A program made the translations under genes and the position numbers. This document shows positions 28,308 through 36,888 of a DNA stretch of 64,000 nucleotides, piece after piece. Below the pieces are notes generated by a model. That model worked only from the letters and a program-made list of their open reading frames with translations. It did no database searches and was not told where the DNA came from. Numbering within the stretch: the first letter of the stretch is position 1; the number at the start of each line of letters is the position of its first letter. Source of the DNA: Photobacterium lutimaris (GTDB lineage Bacteria > Pseudomonadota > Gammaproteobacteria > Enterobacterales > Vibrionaceae); the NCBI RefSeq assembly GCF_003025555.1, contig NZ_PYMH01000004.1, positions 292,916-356,915 on the forward strand, read 5' to 3'.

Positions 28308-28705
28308 CTTAATATCTTTAAGTGATGTTGGTTTGTTGTACTTCAATGAAACAGGATGACTTAATATTCTTTTGTATTTAATGCCCTTGGAAATTTAATT
28401 TTTTCAAGGGCATTGTTCTCAACTATCACCAATAATACATGTTCAAAAATGGAAAATTTGATTGGTATATAAGTTAGATGTATTTTTAATGCAATTTAAT
28501 TTGACTTTTAATCTATTGATTTTAAATAAATATTTTATTATTGCGCCACATAATTTATAAAACCCATGTACCTATCTATACATATACAATCATTTAACCT
28601 ATTGAAGCTTAAAGATTAATGGAACTATAATGCGCCAACAAAAAAACAATGTTCTTTAAATAATTACCTCTAAAGTGGTAATTATTGTCTTGTAGGTGAT
28701 ATGAC
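28308..28705. other. AT-rich gap before the repeat lipoprotein gene
   Basis: No ORF. It contains a 10-bp perfect hairpin at 28380-28414 (AATGCCCTTG / CAAGGGCATT, 15-base loop, weak T-run) that probably ends the FMN-reductase transcript. The remaining 290 bases are much more AT-rich than the surroundings, as seen upstream of horizontally acquired surface-protein genes. Confidence 0.5.
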
Positions 28706-31700
28706 ATGAATATAAAAATAAAAGCCGCATTGGTTTTACTGGCTTTGCTCTTGTTTGGCTGTGGCGGCGGTGGGGGGGCAAGTGATTCTGAGCCAGTACA
28801 GACACCTCAAGTAAAACAAGAACGCGAAGCATTGTCTGCTCAAGACCTTTTTTTAACCTTTTCTGAGCAAGGTATCGCTTACCCCCGAGTGAGTCACAGA
28901 GTGGGGAATACGGAATATCGTATTTCTGCTGGTGAACCTGAGGATGTCATCGAAATAGATCCAAAATCCGGTGTCATTTCAATACTTGCTGCCGGAGAAA
29001 CTCAGATTACAGTGGTTGATAGTAGCAGCGATTACAAAACATCAAGCACAACGTTTAAAGTGGTCGTTAAGCAGGCAGAGAATAAGGAACTCTCGTTTTC
29101 TGATATCACGATCCCTACCGTTTCTAATCAAAATATCTATCTAGCTTTTCTCGGGGAAAAAGGTGAAGTAAGTATCGATTTTCAACCAGAGGGATTGGTT
29201 CGTTTCGATCCAGCAACCGGTACTATAGTTGCGGAAGGGATACCGGGAGAGGTTGAGGTTACGATTACCGATAAGGGGGATCGAAACTACGTTGAAACCA
29301 CTAAATCTGCCAAGATCACGATCGAAGCAGTTGAGCCTGATACCTTGGAATTTTCACCGCTTGAACGTCCATACCAAACTGGCTTGGCGCTGAATCCAGT
29401 AAGGATCAGTGGTTCTGAAGGGGGCCATTTCCACTATGAACTCATTGATGGGGAAAATGCTGACCCGATTATGACGCTGAACGAAGACACCGGCTTGATG
29501 ACTGTTTTGCGAGTTGGTGAGGCCACTGTCAGAGCAACACAGACCCTAGGCAGCGAGTTTAACTATGCTAAGCAAGAAACATCTTTTACAGTGCGTATTG
29601 AGCTTGGTCAGCGTCCAGATTTAGAGGTACCTGATGCCGTTGTCTTGTTTGACAGTGAGCAGCTTTTTTCTCCTGCCGTTAACAACAGTGTCGCGCCCGT
29701 TCATTTTGAGGTGCTAAATGGTGACGATGCTGTCGAAGTTGATGCGCAAACCGGATTGCTTCGTTTGTTGGGCGTCGGCCAAGCTAAGGTGAAAGCTGTC
29801 GATGATTTAGACACTAATTTTGCTGCTGATGAGCGTTTGTTCACTGTCATGGTTAATCCTGCCATTCACCCAGGGGTTGATGCTGGAGAGGTGACCTATA
29901 CCTACGCAAACGATGGTAAAGTAACCCCTAGCATGAAGGGGCAATTAGGTAAGTTGACACTAAGCGGTGATACGAATGTCGTTTCCTTAGAAGGTAATAC
30001 ATTAACCATCTTGCGGGCTGGAACCGCAAAGCTGACCGCTGTTGATGATGGCGGGGAGAACTATTTGCCATCTAAACCTGTTTCACTGACAGTGAACGTG
30101 CTCAAGGCGCCAGGTCCAGATTTATTGGTAGGTAATGTGAAAGCGACTTACTTGCCTAATCATTGTGAAGATGTTGCTGTTGAAGGGGGAGTGGGCACGT
30201 TACTGGTGACACCTGTTTCAAGTAATGACAACAATATTGCTGAATATGATGTTCAAAATAAGTGCTTCCAATTAAAGCGTAGTGGTATCGCCAATTTTAC
30301 CTTTGTCCGTGAGGAGAGTGAAAATTATCTGGCTTCTGAACCAAAGCGTATGAGTGTTGTGGTGAATCCTGCGGATTCTCGCTTAAGCGTTGATGGCGAT
30401 TTAACGCGAACATTCGTTGAGGGCCAGCCTACCGTTCATTCACCAGCAATTGGCGGAGGTACTGGCAATATAAGCTATATGTTGGTTGGGGAGAAAAGTG
30501 AGAGTGATGTCATTACCGTTGATAAAAGCAGCGGGGATATTACGATTCTCAACGCGGGCCATGCTGTAGTTGAAATTACTGATTTAGGGAATGATAAATA
30601 CAGCCCTGCTACTATTCCGTTCGCTGTAACGATTGAAAAAGCGGTGAACCCAGTAAGTATATCGTACGAAAACACGACATATTCACCGGATGGGGTGATT
30701 ACACCAATATTTAATAATCTTAAAGGGGATATCACTTTTAGGCTAAATGACCCCGATACATCACCAGTCAAATTAGTAGGAAAAGGCAACCTTTCTATTC
30801 GTTCGACCGGGACATTCCATGTATATTTTGATGCTGCGGAAACACGAAACTACCAATCGGTTTCTGGGCTAGCGACAGCATTTATTGATTTGGCAGATAA
30901 CCCAGGTATTGCACTTCGCTATGATAGGCTTGAATACGCACCACTGAAAAAAGTAACACTTGATCTCCCAACTGCATACGGAGCAAGAACCTACAGTATG
31001 GAGAGTCCTACTGGTGGTTGGGTGGGAGATTATTTGCGAGTACAAGCAGATTCTGGGGAGATTTCTCTGTTAGATTATGCACCGAAGAAAGCTTTTTCTC
31101 TGTGGGTTAGTGAACAGCCAAGTGATCTTTATAAGTACATGGAACCGCAGCCTGTCAGCTATATTACTGTGGAACCACCAGCAAAAGGAAAAGCAAATCG
31201 CGATCTTATCATCTCAGAGTCATTGACTGTTATGAAAAGCTCAGTGGATTATAATGATAAGACGTTTGAAAAAACCAAATTATATATTGCTGGTACAGAG
31301 TTTGGGCATCCAACAAGGGAAGAATTCGGTCAATATGGAAATGGTGTTGTTTTACCCGTCGAAGTCTTGTCATATGAATTAATCGGCAATACCGGCGCTC
31401 AATATCAACGGACTGTACGCTTGTATGTTCAGCGTTATGAAGGTTGCACTTCTAACGTTAATGAAAGTAATTTAGATAATTTAATTGAACAGAAAAAAGC
31501 GGTTAACTTTTATGACGGCACGCAATGTGACGATGGGCCAACAAGTTTATTTCTGACTTATAGGGTTCTTGATAAATCAGAAATTAATAGGTTTAACTCT
31601 TATGATGGTGAATGGGAGACGTTGCAACCTTTTGTTGTCTATCGTAGCGCTAATATGCTGTCGGAAGAGACTGGACGAAAGGAAGAGCAGTTAGTTGAGT

Positions 31701-31735
31701 GGGATCGAATTGAACTCAAATTGACGCGCGATTGA
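28706..31735 (+). CDS. Large lipoprotein with tandem Ig-like (BIg2-type) repeats
   Basis: A 1009-residue lipoprotein: signal peptide with lipobox LLFGC followed by a GGGGG spacer. Roughly residues 50-790 consist of about eight or more diverged 85-95-residue beta repeats; each has a D-x-x-(S/T)-G-x-(I/L) turn, a G-x-A/E-x-(V/I) strand and a closing NY-x-(A/P)-(S/T) followed by a VxVxxA strand, as in bacterial Ig-like group 2 domains (examples: DPKSGVISILAAGETQITVV and DAQTGLLRLLGVGQAKVKAV). The last ~200 residues differ, with four Cys, and may be the functional head. A surface adhesin or matrix protein is likely. It is alone on its transcript, ends in a strong terminator and follows an AT-rich gap. 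Confidence 0.8.
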   Translation: MNIKIKAALVLLALLLFGCGGGGGASDSEPVQTPQVKQEREALSAQDLFLTFSEQGIAYPRVSHRVGNTEYRISAGEPEDVIEIDPKSGVISILAAGETQITVVDSSSDYKTSSTTFKVVVKQAENKELSFSDITIPTVSNQNIYLAFLGEKGEVSIDFQPEGLVRFDPATGTIVAEGIPGEVEVTITDKGDRNYVETTKSAKITIEAVEPDTLEFSPLERPYQTGLALNPVRISGSEGGHFHYELIDGENADPIMTLNEDTGLMTVLRVGEATVRATQTLGSEFNYAKQETSFTVRIELGQRPDLEVPDAVVLFDSEQLFSPAVNNSVAPVHFEVLNGDDAVEVDAQTGLLRLLGVGQAKVKAVDDLDTNFAADERLFTVMVNPAIHPGVDAGEVTYTYANDGKVTPSMKGQLGKLTLSGDTNVVSLEGNTLTILRAGTAKLTAVDDGGENYLPSKPVSLTVNVLKAPGPDLLVGNVKATYLPNHCEDVAVEGGVGTLLVTPVSSNDNNIAEYDVQNKCFQLKRSGIANFTFVREESENYLASEPKRMSVVVNPADSRLSVDGDLTRTFVEGQPTVHSPAIGGGTGNISYMLVGEKSESDVITVDKSSGDITILNAGHAVVEITDLGNDKYSPATIPFAVTIEKAVNPVSISYENTTYSPDGVITPIFNNLKGDITFRLNDPDTSPVKLVGKGNLSIRSTGTFHVYFDAAETRNYQSVSGLATAFIDLADNPGIALRYDRLEYAPLKKVTLDLPTAYGARTYSMESPTGGWVGDYLRVQADSGEISLLDYAPKKAFSLWVSEQPSDLYKYMEPQPVSYITVEPPAKGKANRDLIISESLTVMKSSVDYNDKTFEKTKLYIAGTEFGHPTREEFGQYGNGVVLPVEVLSYELIGNTGAQYQRTVRLYVQRYEGCTSNVNESNLDNLIEQKKAVNFYDGTQCDDGPTSLFLTYRVLDKSEINRFNSYDGEWETLQPFVVYRSANMLSEETGRKEEQLVEWDRIELKLTRD

Positions 31736-31757
31736 TTCGAAGGAATAAAATAAAAAG

Positions 31758-31785
31758 ACAGTCACCAGTAAGTGGCTGTTTTTTT
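31758..31785 (+). terminator. Intrinsic terminator after the repeat lipoprotein gene
   Basis: Stem ACAGTCAC / GTGGCTGT (one G-T pair), then seven T. Confidence 0.85.
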
Positions 31786-31827
31786 CGTAAGGGCATTGGT
31801 CTCAAATTTTGAGAAGTAGAGGATAAA

Positions 31828-32255
31828 ATGAAAAGATCAATTATCAGTGCTCTTCTCTTCATGACCGCAGCTCATGCCAATGCGGCGCCTAATGTACAAG
31901 GTTATTATTAATCTAAAGAGTCAATTAGCTATTCCGTCAATAAAATTCAGCAGAATAAGGCAGAGTACTTATTGTTGGATTACGCGTTGACATTGCCAGT
32001 TAGCTCCGAGGCTCAATTAGCGTCTTACAATACGGCTTTGGGCCATTTCAAGCACATAACTCGGGCGTGAGTGATGATGTATTTTTCAATATTGTAAATA
32101 AAGTGAATCCTTCGACGTTGTAAGATCAGTTTGTGTGTCGAGTTGATGTTAACGGCACTAAATTGGCTTATGTCTCAAGGCGTGGTCAGTGATGTGATGG
32201 AACCTATGATAACGATCCTCGCGCTATCGTTGGTCGAAGCCTTACGATATCTTGA
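31828..32255 (+). pseudogene. Decayed small secreted-protein gene
   Basis: An ATG with GAGGATAAA upstream opens a good signal peptide (KRSIISALLFMTAAHANA) but codon 28 is TAA (31909). The same frame then reads sensible protein to TGA at 32068; coding continuity switches to another frame from about 32043 (FFNIVNKVNPSTL), meets TAA at 32121 and TGA at 32190 and ends at 32253 after CDGTYDNDPRAIVGRSLTIS. One frameshift and three internal stops thus interrupt what was probably a ~140-residue exported protein with one or two Cys. A terminator still follows. I do not recognise the family. Position right after the repeat lipoprotein suggests a former partner. Confidence 0.65.
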
Positions 32256-32266
32256 CGTAAATTGGA

Positions 32267-32297
32267 AAACAGCGGCTACTGGGGGCGCTGTTTTTTT
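32267..32297 (+). terminator. Intrinsic terminator after the decayed gene
   Basis: Stem AAACAGCG / CGCTGTTT with T-run to 32297; retained although the gene before it is broken. Confidence 0.75.
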
Positions 32298-32510
32298 ATG
32301 GGGTGCTTATCAAAATAGCCTGCAAGCCAATAAATGCGTCCGTTTAGGCTGATCGACCAAATTTCGGGATAGTTAAACAAGGTGTACTGATTTTTTTTGT
32401 TTTGCTGAACTGCTTCAAATCTATGGTGTTAGGTTTGCCATTGGCGTGGGGTTTTTATTTACTTCCGCGCAGACAAACTTATATCCCCTTGAGAAAAGAG
32501 CAGGATCACA

Positions 32511-33542
32511 ATGACGCCACGTAAATTTGCGGTTGATGATGGTTCAACCAACGTTAAAGTAAGTTGGATTGAAAATGGTGAATTACACACGGTTATCTCA
32601 CCGAATTCATTTCGTAAAAACTGGAAAAGTGCCGCACTGAGAAAAGACAAAAAGATCTTTAACTATACGATTGGCTCAACCAAATATACCTACGATATGA
32701 CCTCCGATAAGGCGTTGGAAACAACCCATGTCGATTATCAGTACGATGACTTGAATCTGCTTTCCGTGCATCATGCGCTGCTACAAACGGGTGTTGAACC
32801 GGGGCCGGTGACGTTGGTGGTTACACTGCCTATTACTGAATACTACAACGCCGAAGACTGCCAAAAAAATGAAAATAAGATTGCCCGCAAGCGTGACAAT
32901 CTTATGCGTCAGATTGAGCTCAATAAAGGTGACTTGTTCGATATCATCGATGTCGAGGTGATGCCTGAAAGTTTGCCTGCGGTACTGTCGACTCTCACTA
33001 TGCAGTCAGTAAGCCAGTTTAACCGCTCTTTGGTCATCGATATTGGCGGTACCACACTGGATATGGGGGTGATTGTCGGTGAATTTGATGACGTTTCAGC
33101 GATTTATGGCAATAACGAGATCGGTGTTTCCATGGTAACCGATGTTGCCCGAAAATCTCTGGCGGTTGCAGATAGTGATTCGAGCTACTTAGTTGCCAAC
33201 GAGTTAATCAAGCAACGTACAAATTACGACTTTGTCAGAGAAGTGGTCAACGACGAAAGTCAGATCCCGGTGATTCTCGAGAAGATTGACACTAAAATAG
33301 ACGAACTGGGTAAGCAGGTTGCTTATGAGGCGAAGAAGTTCGCCAAAAACCCGAATCGCGTTTATTTGGTTGGCGGTGGTGCGAGCTTGATTTATCCGGC
33401 AGTGCAAAAAGCCTATGAGACATTGGGTGAACGTGTGGTGCTGGTGGATGAGCCGCAAGAAGCCTTGGCTAGAGAGCTGTGTTTGTATCACGCCGATGGC
33501 GAAGCGGTGACTATGCCAGAGCAAGAGGCCGTCAATGGCTGA
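32511..33542 (+). CDS. ParM/StbA-like actin-family segregation protein
   Basis: A 343-residue actin-fold ATPase of the ParM/StbA type. It begins with the phosphate-1 loop AVDDGSTNVKVSW (plasmid R1 ParM has the near-identical DDGSTNIKL), has the phosphate-2 loop LVIDIGGTTLDMGVI and the adenosine motif VYLVGGGASLIYPAV. ParM filaments push plasmid copies apart when capped by ParR on parC. Here the gene lies on what looks like chromosome, followed by a partner gene whose start overlaps it by 8 bases. The 158 bases upstream show no obvious iterated parC repeats. GAGCAGGAT precedes the ATG. Confidence 0.88.
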   Translation: MTPRKFAVDDGSTNVKVSWIENGELHTVISPNSFRKNWKSAALRKDKKIFNYTIGSTKYTYDMTSDKALETTHVDYQYDDLNLLSVHHALLQTGVEPGPVTLVVTLPITEYYNAEDCQKNENKIARKRDNLMRQIELNKGDLFDIIDVEVMPESLPAVLSTLTMQSVSQFNRSLVIDIGGTTLDMGVIVGEFDDVSAIYGNNEIGVSMVTDVARKSLAVADSDSSYLVANELIKQRTNYDFVREVVNDESQIPVILEKIDTKIDELGKQVAYEAKKFAKNPNRVYLVGGGASLIYPAVQKAYETLGERVVLVDEPQEALARELCLYHADGEAVTMPEQEAVNG

Positions 33543-34254
33543 ACGTCTTAAGCGGATAAATTACTCTATTTATCTCGACCCATTGAATAACCCAGCCGAC
33601 TTGTATGCTAGCAAAGTGCTTCATCAATGGGCAGATGATTTTACGCGGTTGAAAGCTGAGTCTGGTGAAGAGAGTGGCTTGGCGTTGCTCAATGCACGTA
33701 ATGTGCAAAAGCAGGTCTATTTAAGTGGTTTGTTCATGCACTTGCTAAGTCCTGAATTGTCACAGCAATTGAGTTTGCAGGTGACAGAGTCACAGGTTTC
33801 AGAGTTCACGCTGGAAAAGACGCTTCATGGACTAGGCTTTTTAGTTACGAAATCTGAGCCAAAGGTTAGCCTGCAAGCACAAAGTGAATTGCTTGAGGTA
33901 CTAAAAGCATCAATTGGCGAACAATTGAGAGCAGAAGCTGAGCTGACTCGTGATCATATATCTTCATCCATTTCTTCAGCCGCAGCTGAAAAACCGGCAT
34001 CCGGTGATGCTGGAATGGGTGGCGTGGACGGGATTTATGAGCAAAATGAAAAATTAGTGTCAATGCTTGAACTGCAATCGAAACAGATTGCAGAATTAAA
34101 ACAGAAGCTTGTATCACAAGCAGCGTTAATTCGTGCCATACCTACTGGCAATATTGGTAGCCAGAGCGTATCTACTAATAATGATTCGCCGGTTGTCGAC
34201 CTGAATGAACGGCTTGCACACGTACAGAAGATCAAAAAGAAAGGGATATTTTAG
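33535..34254 (+). CDS. Probable ParR-like partner of the ParM-type protein
   Basis: A 239-residue protein coupled to the ParM-like gene. The N-terminal part, KRINYSIYLDPLNNPADLY, could form the strand of a ribbon-helix-helix DNA-binding domain as in ParR/StbB; the middle is helical; the C-terminal third contains a probable coiled coil (NEKLVSMLELQSKQIAELKQKL) and ends in a basic tail (VQKIKKKGIF), possibly the part that contacts the filament. It is twice as long as R1 ParR. The assignment rests mainly on position; no family is recognised with certainty. A strong terminator follows. Confidence 0.6.
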   Translation: MAERLKRINYSIYLDPLNNPADLYASKVLHQWADDFTRLKAESGEESGLALLNARNVQKQVYLSGLFMHLLSPELSQQLSLQVTESQVSEFTLEKTLHGLGFLVTKSEPKVSLQAQSELLEVLKASIGEQLRAEAELTRDHISSSISSAAAEKPASGDAGMGGVDGIYEQNEKLVSMLELQSKQIAELKQKLVSQAALIRAIPTGNIGSQSVSTNNDSPVVDLNERLAHVQKIKKKGIF

Positions 34255-34282
34255 ACGTTATCCTTGATAAGCCGCGAAAAGA

Positions 34283-34311
34283 AAAAGTACACGCTATCTG
34301 CGTGTACTTTT
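34283..34311. terminator. Bidirectional terminator between the ParM-type operon and the MATE gene
   Basis: Perfect 12-bp stem AAAAGTACACGC / GCGTGTACTTTT, 5-base loop, T-runs on both strands. Confidence 0.88.
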
Positions 34312-34336
34312 TTATTGGAAATCAGCTGAAATTGTG

Positions 34337-35713
34337 TCATGCAGCTACGGTACGAAGTGAAATGTCACTACGTTGTTTGTTCTGAATATCCTGCCATACC
34401 AACGGTACGACAATCGCAGCCAGTAGAATATTAGACAGAGGAACCGATAACCAAACCCCATTGACTCCAAGCCATTGTGGCAGGAAATATAAGAAGGGCA
34501 GCTGTACCAGCATGTTTCCCGCTGAAATAGCCACAGCCTTCCCTCCTTGGTTAACAGACATGAAGTAGACAGACGCGAGCGCAATAAAGCCATCCAGGAA
34601 CATAGCAAATAGATGCAGGCGTAAGCCATTGACTGTCTCGGCGGCGAGTGATGGATCGCCGTTACTGAACAAGTTGACTAAGGTATTCGGGAATAAGTTT
34701 AATAAAACGACCGAGGTGATGCCTGTAAGTACCACGACTTTGCTTGCAAGGATTAACGTTGCACGGATCTTCTTGCCATGCCCTGCTCCGTAGTAATAAC
34801 TGACAGGCGGCTGCATACCACTGGCAATACCTTCCGCAAGCAGGTAATACATGGTCATCAGATAGCCTACAATCGCAAATCCCCCAACGTGAACCGCACT
34901 GCCGTAATCCATCAGTAACTTGTTGTGTACCGCAACAATAAAGCTGAAATAGGCATACATGAACAAGCTGGATGTACCTAGGCTAATGGCGTTGGCTGCA
35001 ATACTCCAATTAAGCGTGAAATTCTTCAGGCTGAGCCTTAATTTTGAATAGCGCGTAAAAAAATACGTCACTGCCACAATGGTGATAGAAATCTGGGCGA
35101 TGATAGTGGCAATCGCAGCGCCTTTTAGTCCCATATCGAGGTGGGCGATGAAAATATAATCAAGGACAATATTGATAATGGCACCAGCCATCATCAAAGC
35201 CGTTGAAAAATTCGGGCTATCGTCGTTACGAATCAGCATCGGTAAGGCACCGGCGGCAATAGTAAACACGCCTCCCCAAGTGAACACTTCAATATAGTCT
35301 GTGCCCATCGCCAGTGGTATACCTGTTGCCCCTTGGGCAATCAACAGCGAGGGCCCCATCATGGCCAGTACCATCATGACCAATAGGCCAGCAATGGCGA
35401 TTAAGCCAAGGCCAGTCGATAAAGCCTGTTGCGCTTTACTGTGGTTACCTTCACCTTTGTAAATAGAGATTAGACTTCCCGTCCCCATACCGACAAGAAG
35501 CCCAAGACCGGTAATGAGGCCAATAACAGGCCAGGCCATATTAATACCGGCTAAGCCTTCAAAGCCAATAAAGTGACCAACGAAAATACCATCAATCACT
35601 TGATAGAGGCCGTTTACAAGCATGGCTGCAACGGAAGGAATGGCATATCGCCAAAAGGTTTTGCTGATACTTTGAATGTTTGTTGGCGTTTCGTGACTGA
35701 ATTGCTCTTGCAT
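34337..35713 (-). CDS. MATE-family efflux transporter
   Basis: About 458 residues and 12 helices. The N-terminal half shows FWRYAIPSVAAMLVNGLYQVIDGIFVG and GLAGINMAWPVIG; the second half repeats the fold with YYLLAEGIASGMQPPVSYYYGAG, both typical of the NorM/DinF-MepA branch. I chose the ATG at 35713 (preceded by AGAGAAAG) over 35776, which lacks a ribosome-binding site. It should export cationic compounds in exchange for sodium or protons. It is divergent from a LysR regulator with a good LysR-box palindrome between them. Confidence 0.9.
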   Translation of the reverse strand: MQEQFSHETPTNIQSISKTFWRYAIPSVAAMLVNGLYQVIDGIFVGHFIGFEGLAGINMAWPVIGLITGLGLLVGMGTGSLISIYKGEGNHSKAQQALSTGLGLIAIAGLLVMMVLAMMGPSLLIAQGATGIPLAMGTDYIEVFTWGGVFTIAAGALPMLIRNDDSPNFSTALMMAGAIINIVLDYIFIAHLDMGLKGAAIATIIAQISITIVAVTYFFTRYSKLRLSLKNFTLNWSIAANAISLGTSSLFMYAYFSFIVAVHNKLLMDYGSAVHVGGFAIVGYLMTMYYLLAEGIASGMQPPVSYYYGAGHGKKIRATLILASKVVVLTGITSVVLLNLFPNTLVNLFSNGDPSLAAETVNGLRLHLFAMFLDGFIALASVYFMSVNQGGKAVAISAGNMLVQLPFLYFLPQWLGVNGVWLSVPLSNILLAAIVVPLVWQDIQNKQRSDISLRTVAA

Positions 35714-35810
35714 GACTTTCTCTTGCGTCGCTGTCTTTAGAATAGGGACTTTGTGCTGTAATAACGTTGGGTGCATTATCGCTTTTTTTGAGATTGGTTG
35801 AAGTTAGTAT

Positions 35811-35829
35811 CTATCCGCTTTTCGGATAG
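35811..35829. promoter_or_regulatory. LysR-type operator between MATE and LysR genes
   Basis: Perfect palindrome CTATCCG-CTTTT-CGGATAG with T-N11-A spacing and an ATC-N9-GAT core, the classic LysR-type recognition form, centred 49 bases before the LysR start. Confidence 0.65.
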
Positions 35830-35868
35830 AATGGTGATGGGATTGATAGGTATAGCGGGTAAATAATT

Positions 35869-36741
35869 GTGAATTGGACGATTGATCAACTGGAAGCGTT
35901 CGTATGTGCTGTCCAGCAGGGCTCATTTTCAGCGGCGGCTAGAAAACTCGGCAAGGCACAATCGAGAGTAAGTACTGCGATAAATAACCTTGAATTGGAT
36001 TTAGGTTTTGAGCTATTTGACCGTAGTGCCCGTCTACCGGTTCTGACCCCTGAAGGGGAAGAAATGTATATTGAAGCACAAGCCGTACTCGCTCAGTGTG
36101 AGAGAATGTCAGCACGAGCTATGACCGTTTCATCAGGTGAGGAAGCGACATTTACCGTTGCGATTGATGAAGCTGTGCCTATCACTGCTTTTGAAAGCTT
36201 ATTTGCTTCTTTAACAAGGGTTTATCCATTGTTGAAGTTGACTATTATTAATGGCTCACAGCAAGATATCTCTCAGTGGGTGGCGACCGAGAAGGCCGAT
36301 TTGGGGGTGTTATTTCATCAGGATGTCTTACCTGACAGTTTGGAATTTACGTCAATCGGCCAGTTTAAGCATGCTTTGATTGTTTCACGAGAGCATCCGT
36401 TAGCTGCAATTCCAGTACCTAAAATTTCTGACCTTACCCAACACAGGCAACTGGTCATTCGCGATCGTATGGGGGTAGGCAAAGCGAAGCCAATTTCTTC
36501 CAATTATTGGCATATTGATAGCTATTATTTGATTTCCTCGATGGTAATACGAGGGGTCGGCTGGGCGTTGGTCCCTGAGCATGTTGCACAAGAGGAATGG
36601 TATGTCGATGCGCTTGTTGAGCTGTCAACCGAAGAAATCCCAGAGCCTTTAATGGTGGAAATAGGTGCAGTGAAGCGACGGGACAAGGGGGTTGGTCAAG
36701 TCATGAATTGGATGTACACCGAGTTGACTAAAATGTTCTAG
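35869..36741 (+). CDS. LysR-family regulator of the divergent MATE gene
   Basis: A 290-residue LTTR with winged helix QLEAFVCAVQQGSFSAAARKLG and AQSRVSTAINNLELDLGFELF; the effector domain follows from about residue 90. The start codon is GTG. It is divergent from the MATE transporter over an intergenic region that contains a perfect LysR-box palindrome, so it probably controls that exporter and itself. The ligand is unknown, perhaps a transported compound. Confidence 0.9.
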   Translation: MNWTIDQLEAFVCAVQQGSFSAAARKLGKAQSRVSTAINNLELDLGFELFDRSARLPVLTPEGEEMYIEAQAVLAQCERMSARAMTVSSGEEATFTVAIDEAVPITAFESLFASLTRVYPLLKLTIINGSQQDISQWVATEKADLGVLFHQDVLPDSLEFTSIGQFKHALIVSREHPLAAIPVPKISDLTQHRQLVIRDRMGVGKAKPISSNYWHIDSYYLISSMVIRGVGWALVPEHVAQEEWYVDALVELSTEEIPEPLMVEIGAVKRRDKGVGQVMNWMYTELTKMF

Positions 36742-36799
36742 ACGTCGACTCGGTTACATGAGACTAACTTTATTAAACAAATTGTTGCTGTTAATGTCA

Positions 36800-36848
36800 T
36801 ATACCCAAGTTACCTCTGAATTCAGTACCTTGAAGTCGCTTGGGTATA
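36800..36848. repeat. Dispersed inverted repeat (TATACCCAAG arms)
   Basis: Perfect 10-bp arms TATACCCAAG and CTTGGGTATA separated by 29 bases that include the related TACCTTGAAGTCG. The same arm occurs at 22179-22188, 53087, 53285 and, altered, at 14413, 42301 and 53490. Confidence 0.7.
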
Positions 36849-36888
36849 CAAAAATAACACATAAAAAAGTAAAGAGTATCGGTGTCTT

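Noticed and set aside
32131..32352. Open frame of 73 codons on the plus strand
   Set aside because: It lies over the decayed gene in another frame, has no ribosome-binding site and runs through the terminator.
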